From positions 1-5,810 of the forward strand of contig JAJFMI010000162.1 in the NCBI GenBank assembly GCA_021772235.1: a stretch of 5,810 nt of DNA, given 5' to 3'. A model generated the notes under the pieces. It saw only the letters and a program-made list of their open reading frames with translations. It ran no database searches and was not told the origin of the DNA. Positions 1-4,772 of the stretch are shown here, one piece after another (within the stretch, counting starts at the first letter, position 1; the number at the start of each line of letters is the position of its first letter). Both the position numbers and the translations under genes were made by a program. The DNA comes from Chlamydiota bacterium. Its GTDB lineage: Bacteria > Chlamydiota > Chlamydiia > Chlamydiales > JAJFMI01.

Positions 1-1380
1 CCAATTTCTCCGATTCCAGAAGAGACTCCCATTCTCTCATTTGCCCCCGGGTTAACGGCTCGGTTTTGCATTAAGGTAATCTCTGGCCCGAATACAGGCG
101 CAGAATTTGGCTTGGAAGAGGGCAGCTTCATCATTGGTAAAGATCCCGATAGTTGCGATATCGCCCTGCAAGATTTAAGTGTTTCTAGGCAGCACGCAAA
201 GGTCTCAACAGATAGCACGGGACGCATTACGATTGAAGATTTAAAAAGTCGCAATAGCACACTTGTTAACGGCAAGACAGTTGAAGGGACGACAGAAATC
301 ACTCCACAAGATGTTGTGATTTTGGGCACAACTTCATTTCTTGTCATCGATCGCGAAATGTCACGCGAAACAATTTTCTCACCACCCCCCGCTTTTGGCA
401 CGCAGCCTTCAAAAGCTGAGGTTGAAGCGATGGAAGAAGAAGCTCGCATTGACGAAAGAAGCTGGAAAGAGATCCGCGTTCCAAAAAAACACATGGTGAT
501 CGCTGGCTCTCTTGCTGTAGTTCTTTTCATCGGCATGTTGGGCTTTTTCTCTCTTTTCAAAACTGAAGCGATTGAAATCGTACAGGTCGATCCAAGCGAT
601 GAGATTCGCAAAGCAATTAAGGATTTTCCGGATGTGGAATTCACTTTCAACACAGCAAGTGGAAAGATTTTTCTTCTCGGACATGTTTTAACTGAGGTCG
701 ATCACAGCGAACTAACCTACATTTTACAAAATCTTCCTTACATCAATTTAGTTGAAGACAATGTTGTCATTGATGAGAGTGTCTACGAGGAGATGAACGC
801 TCTTCTCATTAACAATCCTTCCTGGCGCTCAGTCACGATGACAGCTCCTGAACCGGGAGATTTCATTATTCGCGGCTATGTCGCTACTATTGAAGATAGC
901 GGCGCTCTGCGCGACTACCTCAATCGCAACTTCGATTATTTAGACAAGCTTAGCTACCGCGTCGTAGTCGAAAAAATTCTACAGGAAGAAGTTTACGCTC
1001 TTCTAGTTCAAGAAAACCTCAACTCCATTACTTTCAAATTGAATAATGGGGAACTCGTTTTAGGCGGTCGTGTTAGTGAAGATATGAAAAAAGAGTTTGA
1101 AAAAACTCTCGCTAATCTTAAACAGCTACGCGGCGTGCGAATCATAAAAAACTTTGTTGTTTTCACCTCTGCATCTACTTCACGCATCGATTTGACTTCG
1201 AAATTTCGGGTCACTGGCAGCTCCAAGGTTGGAAATGTAAATGAGTACGTTGTCATTAACGGAAAAATTCTCTCGATTGGAGAAACGTTAGAGGGAATGA
1301 CCATCACGGGTATTGAGTCAAATGAGATTCTGCTCGAAAAGGATGGATTAAAATTTAAAATTAACTACAATCAACAATAA
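1..1380 (+). CDS. sctD: SctD (CdsD) inner-membrane ring protein of the T3S basal body, 5'-partial
   Basis: The reading frame is open from base 1 to the TAA at 1378-1380, so 459 residues of a longer protein are visible. The TTG at base 112 is an internal Leu codon inside the FHA domain, not a start. Residues (counted from base 1): a Pro-rich linker at 1-20; an FHA domain at about 22-115 with G46-K47, S62-R63-x-H65, N85 and N90-G91; a charged cytoplasmic stretch; one transmembrane helix at about 164-186; then a periplasmic part with three similar alpha/beta modules (about 196-258, 261-325, 327-388) resembling BON/ring-building motifs; and a beta-rich tail (about 401-459). Chlamydial CdsD is known to be about 830 residues with two FHA domains, so the visible one is probably the second. 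SctD forms the inner-membrane ring and joins the secretin SctC. The FHA domain of C. pneumoniae CdsD is a reported substrate of the kinase PknD. The identity is supported by architecture and by the following sctE-sctP genes. Confidence 0.93.
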   Translation, partial: PISPIPEETPILSFAPGLTARFCIKVISGPNTGAEFGLEEGSFIIGKDPDSCDIALQDLSVSRQHAKVSTDSTGRITIEDLKSRNSTLVNGKTVEGTTEITPQDVVILGTTSFLVIDREMSRETIFSPPPAFGTQPSKAEVEAMEEEARIDERSWKEIRVPKKHMVIAGSLAVVLFIGMLGFFSLFKTEAIEIVQVDPSDEIRKAIKDFPDVEFTFNTASGKIFLLGHVLTEVDHSELTYILQNLPYINLVEDNVVIDESVYEEMNALLINNPSWRSVTMTAPEPGDFIIRGYVATIEDSGALRDYLNRNFDYLDKLSYRVVVEKILQEEVYALLVQENLNSITFKLNNGELVLGGRVSEDMKKEFEKTLANLKQLRGVRIIKNFVVFTSASTSRIDLTSKFRVTGSSKVGNVNEYVVINGKILSIGETLEGMTITGIESNEILLEKDGLKFKINYNQQ

Positions 1381-1399
1381 AAACGGATTGGGTATTAAC

Positions 1400-1627
1400 A
1401 TGTTTGGTTTAGGTAAAGAAAAGAAAAAGCTTTTTGAGTTTGATATTGAAAAGCAGGTTCGAAAAGGCGAAGCAAAAGAGACGCTTGAAAAAATCGAAGA
1501 AGAAATCGGCATGTGCAAAAAGAAGTTGCGTGAAGGCGCAAAAAAAGATGAGTTCGAAGCATACTCTACTCTTTTGCATGGCTATACTGCAGCAAAAAAG
1601 GTCTGTGAACGCATAGGGAGAAAATAA
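1400..1627 (+). CDS. sctE: SctE-like (CdsE) small co-chaperone of the needle protein
   Basis: A 75-residue, highly charged, all-helical protein with no signal peptide or membrane segment. I chose the ATG at 1400 because a G-rich stretch (GGATTGGG, 1385-1392) lies at ribosome-binding distance. The in-frame TTG at 1388 sits inside that stretch and would add only four residues. Residues 1-12 are basic (GKEKKK), followed by an amphipathic helix at about 14-48, a short break near 46-52 and a second helix at about 52-74. This fits the helical-hairpin plan of YscE. In Chlamydia the equivalent CT665 (CdsE) forms a chaperone pair with the TPR protein CdsG and keeps needle subunits from polymerising in the cytoplasm. 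The gene lies 19 bases after sctD and its stop codon directly abuts the sctF start. The assignment rests mostly on position, size and helix content, since small chaperones show little sequence identity between phyla. Confidence 0.8.
   Translation: MFGLGKEKKKLFEFDIEKQVRKGEAKETLEKIEEEIGMCKKKLREGAKKDEFEAYSTLLHGYTAAKKVCERIGRK
1615..1620 (+). promoter_or_regulatory. Strong ribosome binding site of sctF
   Basis: AGGGAG lies seven bases before the sctF ATG and inside the last codons of sctE. It is the closest match to a consensus Shine-Dalgarno sequence at any junction in this window. A strong site suits the needle subunit, which is needed in many copies per injectisome. Confidence 0.65.
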
Positions 1628-1876
1628 ATGGCTGACGAAACACAATGGGCCTCGCTGAGTTTTAACACTCTGATTAGCGCCTATATTCAAATTCAATCGC
1701 AGGTTGTATCGATGGTACAGGACCTCGCGAGTAACATTAGTTCCGCAACACCTGGTGAGTTCTTGCTTCTCCAGTTTGCGATGTCACAGGTAACACAAAT
1801 TGGTGAGTCGATCTCTAACCTTGTTTATCAGGTAAGTTCGATGATCATGAACAGCGTTCGTAACCAGAAAACTTAA
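1628..1876 (+). CDS. sctF: SctF (CdsF) T3S needle subunit
   Basis: An 82-residue protein of typical needle-subunit size (about 80-87 residues). It has the expected helix-turn-helix plan: an amphipathic N-terminal helix at about 10-37, a turn at S38-S39-A40-T41-P42-G43, and a long C-terminal helix at about 44-80 that would line the needle channel. Small and hydroxylated residues dominate, there is no signal peptide, and there is no cysteine. SctF polymerises helically into the extracellular needle after export by its own apparatus. C. trachomatis CT666 (CdsF) occupies the same position between the cdsE and cdsG chaperone genes. The ATG follows the sctE stop with no gap and has a good AGGGAG site. 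Family, length, fold and position all agree. Confidence 0.9.
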   Translation: MADETQWASLSFNTLISAYIQIQSQVVSMVQDLASNISSATPGEFLLLQFAMSQVTQIGESISNLVYQVSSMIMNSVRNQKT

Positions 1877-1878
1877 GG
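1874..1878 (+). promoter_or_regulatory. Ribosome binding site of sctG overlapping the sctF stop
   Basis: The sctF stop codon TAA runs into a TAAGG Shine-Dalgarno-like sequence nine bases before the sctG ATG at 1888. The shared bases suggest that ribosomes finishing sctF help initiate sctG. Confidence 0.5.
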
Positions 1879-1887
1879 TAGTTAAAT

Positions 1888-2328
1888 ATGAGCAAATATG
1901 TAAATCAAGAACTCTTTTTTGTTCTGATCGAGTTGGGCTTTATCGCCGTAAACCAAGCGGACGAAGACTCGGCTCTCAAACTTTTTCGCGCGTGCAAACT
2001 TCTCAACCCAGAGAACAGTCTGCCCGAAGTGGGCGAAGGCTATCTGCACTTGCATAAGCTAGAGCTGACAAACGCGATTGAAATTCTAACCGCTGTTGTA
2101 AAACGCGAGCCAAAAAATGAAACAGCCAAAACACTTCTCGGTGTTTCTCTATCTCTCTCCCCTACAAAAGGAATGGAAGGTGAAAAACTTTTAACCGAGA
2201 TTGCACAAAGTTCTGATGATTCGCAGACGAAAAAAACTGCTGGAGCAGCGATTGATTTTGTTGATAAATTTGTAAAAAAAGAGGGTGGATCTCCTCTACA
2301 ACCGCAAAAAAAAGAAAATCGCGCTTAA
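1888..2328 (+). CDS. sctG: SctG (CdsG) TPR co-chaperone of the needle protein
   Basis: A 146-residue cytoplasmic protein built of helical pairs typical of tetratricopeptide repeats. Repeat-like units occur at about 9-40 (ending in the classic LLNPEN turn), 46-76 (GYLHLHKLELTNAIEIL, then KREPKN) and 79-108. A further helix lies at about 114-131, followed by a polar Gly/Pro/Gln/Lys tail (133-146). The YscG family uses a TPR groove to hold the C-terminal helix of the needle subunit while YscE completes the heterotrimer. In Chlamydia CT667 (CdsG) pairs with CdsE and CdsF. Here the gene lies 11 bases after sctF, which fits that job. Its size is slightly larger than YscG (about 115 residues). LcrH/SycD-type translocator chaperones also have TPRs, but they normally sit beside translocator genes, and none are present here. 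Confidence 0.85.
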   Translation: MSKYVNQELFFVLIELGFIAVNQADEDSALKLFRACKLLNPENSLPEVGEGYLHLHKLELTNAIEILTAVVKREPKNETAKTLLGVSLSLSPTKGMEGEKLLTEIAQSSDDSQTKKTAGAAIDFVDKFVKKEGGSPLQPQKKENRA

Positions 2329-2329
2329 T

Positions 2330-2965
2330 ATGGCAACAGACTTTCCAGGAGAAGTTCCTAAAATTACAGAAGGGCAGGCAGACAAGCCTGTCGAAGAATT
2401 CAAACCAGGTGGGCAAGAGACTCCTGAGTCTTTTGAGTCGATGATGGAGCAGCCCGAGGGCGGCATGGGTGCTGAAAAAACCGGCGGCCCAAGCCCCTTC
2501 GATCTGCCCCAGCGTGCCCAGTCTTCAGGTCCTCCGACAATGGATGATCTGCGTGGACAGATGGACATCGCATCAGGCGAGCTCAATAAAACTGAAGACA
2601 ACCTGAACAAAAATCCCAAGTTCAACCAGTCTCAGAAATACCTAATCAAGAAAAAACTTGGTACCGCGCAAGACAACATCCGCTATGTTTCGGGAAAAAT
2701 GGGCAATGAACAAACGCCCTTTGTTTCCAAAGCGGCAAATCCAATCGACCGCTTCTTGGATATGATTCAAGATAGCCAAGATCAAATCAGCGGCGCATCT
2801 AAAAAGATGCAAAAAGCGAGCCAAAGCAAAGACAGCATGAACCCTGGTGAGATGCTGCACATCCAAACAAAGATCCAAAAAGCGAATATTGAACTCAACT
2901 TTGTTTCCATTCTTGTTGCCGATGCAGCATCTGGAATTAAAACGATGTTCAACATGCAGATATAA
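2330..2965 (+). CDS. Probable SctI-like inner-rod protein (CT668 position), with long N-terminal extension
   Basis: A 211-residue protein. I chose the ATG at 2330, one base after the sctG stop. An in-frame GTG at 2285 would lie inside sctG and add a Lys-rich stretch out of keeping with the protein. Residues 1-70 are disordered (Gly, Pro, Glu, Gln rich, with a PSPFDLP stretch at 54-60), a pattern suited to an exported N-terminus. Residues 71-168 are polar and helical. Residues 170-211 form an amphipathic segment beginning NPGEMLHIQTKIQKA and ending IKTMFNMQI. This resembles the C-terminus of SctI/YscI/PrgJ rod proteins, which typically carries Q-x-x-hydrophobic periodicity, a V/A/S-rich helix and an xxMQ-like end. 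Known SctI proteins are only about 80-140 residues, so the extension is unusual. There is no cysteine and no membrane helix. The gene sits between the needle module and the ATPase. The SctI call is my inference; orthology to CT668 by position is firmer than the function. Confidence 0.62.
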   Translation: MATDFPGEVPKITEGQADKPVEEFKPGGQETPESFESMMEQPEGGMGAEKTGGPSPFDLPQRAQSSGPPTMDDLRGQMDIASGELNKTEDNLNKNPKFNQSQKYLIKKKLGTAQDNIRYVSGKMGNEQTPFVSKAANPIDRFLDMIQDSQDQISGASKKMQKASQSKDSMNPGEMLHIQTKIQKANIELNFVSILVADAASGIKTMFNMQI

Positions 2966-2967
2966 TG
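2963..2967 (+). promoter_or_regulatory. TAATG stop-start overlap coupling the SctI-like gene to sctN
   Basis: The TAA stop (2963-2965) shares one A with the ATG of sctN (2965-2967). The preceding bases lack a clear purine-rich Shine-Dalgarno sequence, so sctN translation probably depends on termination-reinitiation. Confidence 0.6.
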
Positions 2968-4278
2968 AACGATGAACCTTTTGACAAACTTCTGGATGAA
3001 CTTGAAGACATAGAACTCGCTTCTGTCCACGGACGCATTACAGAAATTGTCGGAATGCTCATTAAAGCTGTCGTGCCTAAAGTAAAAATGGGCGAAGTCT
3101 GCATGATCAAGCGTGAAGGCGAACCTCTTATGGTTGAGGTCGTCGGTTTTACAAAAGAAGAAGTCTATCTCTCGCCTCTTGGCGCCATGACTGGAATCGG
3201 CCCCTCCTCAGAAGTCATTCCGATGCGCCTGCCGTTGCAAATTAAAGTTGGTCCCGGTCTTTTGGGACGTGTTCTTGATGGCTTGGGAAATCCCCTTGAT
3301 GTCGATGAAAAAGGCCCACTTGAATTAGAAGAAACCTATTCTGTAATCAACCCCCCACCTAATCCATTAACGCGCAAAATGATCACCGAGCCCCTATCTA
3401 CGGGCGTACGCTGTATCGATGGAACTTTGACTGTTGGACAAGGTCAGCGAATGGGGATTTTTGCTGCAGCCGGTGGTGGTAAATCCACACTTTTAGGAAT
3501 GATTGCGCGTAATGCAACAGCTGATATCAATGTCATCGCGTTAATCGGTGAGCGTGGTCGTGAGGTACGCGAATTCATTCAACACGATCTCGGCGAAGAG
3601 GGCATGAAACGCTCAATTGTCATCGTTTCTACATCCGATCAGGCTGCGCAATTGCGATTGAATGCGGCTTATGTTGGAACAGCGATTGCAGAGTATTTCC
3701 GCGCGCAAGGAAAAAACGTTATCTTAATGATGGATTCCGTCACACGTTTTGCTCGCGCACTTCGTGAAATTGGGCTAGCCGCCGGAGAACCTCCTGCAAG
3801 AGCGGGTTATACACCTTCTGTATTTGCCACCCTCCCCCGCTTGCTTGAACGCTCAGGAAATTCCGATGTCGGCTCGATCACCGCTTTCTATACCATTCTT
3901 GTTGCTGGGGATGATATGAATGAACCTGTCTCTGATGAGACGCGTTCCATTTTGGACGGTCACATCATTCTCTCTGCAGAGCTTGCTCGTCAATATCACT
4001 ATCCAGCAGTTGATGTTCTCGCCTCTGTTAGTCGGATATTAACTTCAATCACAAGCAAAGAGCACGTCAAACTCATCGGTCAAATCCGCGAAGTGCTCGC
4101 TAACTATAAGAAAAATGAACTCCTCATCCGCATTGGCGAATACAAACCTGGCTCCGATAAAAATGCCGATTTTGCCATCAAATACGTCGACAAGGTCAAC
4201 CGCTTCCTAAAACAGGACATCGATGAAAAATGCTCTTTTGAAGAGACTGTTGACCAACTCAAAGCACTCTTTAAATAA
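2965..4278 (+). CDS. sctN: SctN (CdsN) T3S hexameric ATPase
   Basis: A 437-residue F1-alpha/beta-type ATPase of normal family length (about 430-450). It forms a homohexamer at the cytoplasmic face of the export gate, where it strips chaperones and unfolds substrates using ATP. Visible motifs: N-terminal beta-barrel domain at about 20-95; Walker A AAAGGGKS at 167-174 (K173 binds phosphate); GERGREV with the catalytic Glu E196; Walker B VILMMDS with D257; the PPARAGYTPSVF segment from 276 shared by FliI/SctN proteins; the ATPase alpha/beta signature PAVDVLASVS at 347-356, immediately followed by the putative arginine finger R357; and a helical C-terminal domain to 437. All catalytic residues are present. 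A flagellar FliI would look similar, but neighbouring needle, rod, SctO and SctP genes fix it as the injectisome ATPase. It overlaps both neighbours by one base, keeping ATPase and stalk synthesis coupled. Confidence 0.97.
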   Translation: MNDEPFDKLLDELEDIELASVHGRITEIVGMLIKAVVPKVKMGEVCMIKREGEPLMVEVVGFTKEEVYLSPLGAMTGIGPSSEVIPMRLPLQIKVGPGLLGRVLDGLGNPLDVDEKGPLELEETYSVINPPPNPLTRKMITEPLSTGVRCIDGTLTVGQGQRMGIFAAAGGGKSTLLGMIARNATADINVIALIGERGREVREFIQHDLGEEGMKRSIVIVSTSDQAAQLRLNAAYVGTAIAEYFRAQGKNVILMMDSVTRFARALREIGLAAGEPPARAGYTPSVFATLPRLLERSGNSDVGSITAFYTILVAGDDMNEPVSDETRSILDGHIILSAELARQYHYPAVDVLASVSRILTSITSKEHVKLIGQIREVLANYKKNELLIRIGEYKPGSDKNADFAIKYVDKVNRFLKQDIDEKCSFEETVDQLKALFK

Positions 4279-4280
4279 TG
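4276..4280 (+). promoter_or_regulatory. TAATG stop-start overlap coupling sctN to sctO
   Basis: The sctN stop TAA (4276-4278) shares its last A with the ATG of sctO. There is no strong Shine-Dalgarno sequence just upstream (the bases read ACTCTTTAAA), which favours translational coupling between the ATPase and its stalk. Confidence 0.6.
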
Positions 4281-4772
4281 AAGTATCCGCTTGAGCAACT
4301 CGAGATGATTAAAAAAAAACGTCTTGAAGAAGCTGAACGCGCGTTAGCTGCTGCAAAAGAAACCTTAGAAAAAGAAGTCGCGACTCTCAAAGAAAAAGAA
4401 AAAGTTTTAGAACTTGCGCGCAAACATTTGAGCGAAAAAACTGAGCAGATACGCGATGAAATTAGCCGCGGTACAACAAGTGATAAAATTGAACAGGCCA
4501 ATTACTACTTAGGCGTTGTCGAAGAGGATGTCGAAAAAAAGAATAAAAAGGTAAAAGAGCAGGAGAAGGTCGTAGATGAAGCTCGTGAAGCAGTTGAAGT
4601 AGCGCGCAAAGACCTTTTGAAAAAGCAGCAAGATGTGGAAAAGATGCGCCTGCATCGCAAAGAGTGGGAGCATGAAATGCTTCTTGTCGAAAAGCAGCAA
4701 GAAGGAATCCAGAATGATGAACTCGGTTCTGCCATGCACATCTTAAGAAAAAAGAGAGGCGAAAATGGGTAA
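4278..4772 (+). CDS. sctO: SctO (CdsO) coiled-coil central stalk of the ATPase
   Basis: A 164-residue protein that is almost entirely Lys/Glu-rich heptad helix, with no signal peptide, membrane segment or cysteine. Two long helices (about 5-62 and 72-143) are joined by a short loop containing SRGTTSD (63-69), giving the antiparallel hairpin of YscO/FliJ. The second helix carries EKMRLHRKEWEHEM (121-134), a His/Trp-containing stretch like those in SctO proteins. Length matches the family (C. trachomatis CT670 is about 168, YscO about 154). FliJ/SctO resembles the gamma subunit of F1 ATPase: it inserts in the SctN ring and connects it to the export gate SctV. CT670 is reported to bind CT671, the product of the next gene. 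The start overlaps the sctN stop, and the 3' end overlaps sctP by eight bases. Confidence 0.92.
   Translation: MKYPLEQLEMIKKKRLEEAERALAAAKETLEKEVATLKEKEKVLELARKHLSEKTEQIRDEISRGTTSDKIEQANYYLGVVEEDVEKKNKKVKEQEKVVDEAREAVEVARKDLLKKQQDVEKMRLHRKEWEHEMLLVEKQQEGIQNDELGSAMHILRKKRGENG
4754..4759 (+). promoter_or_regulatory. Ribosome binding site of sctP
   Basis: GAGAGG lies five bases before the ATG at 4765, inside the end of sctO. It supports this start, which creates an eight-base overlap between sctO and sctP. Confidence 0.6.

Noticed and set aside
112..1380. TTG at base 112 as the start of a 422-residue sctD
   Set aside because: The frame is open to base 1, and the codons before 112 encode the first FHA strand (FCIKVISGPNTGAEFG), so the gene begins upstream of the window.
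1434..1616. A second plus-strand frame of 60 residues inside sctE
   Set aside because: A Lys/Ser/Ala-rich out-of-frame translation of an A-rich gene, with no ribosome binding site. It is a shadow of sctE.
2285..2329. GTG at 2285 as the start of the SctI-like gene
   Set aside because: It would overlap sctG by over 40 bases and add a Lys-rich stretch. The ATG at 2330 lies one base after the sctG stop, in keeping with the compact operon.
2965..4278. The ATPase as flagellar FliI
   Set aside because: Motifs alone do not separate FliI from SctN, but the adjacent needle, chaperone, FHA-SctD and SctP genes belong to an injectisome, and no flagellar gene is present.
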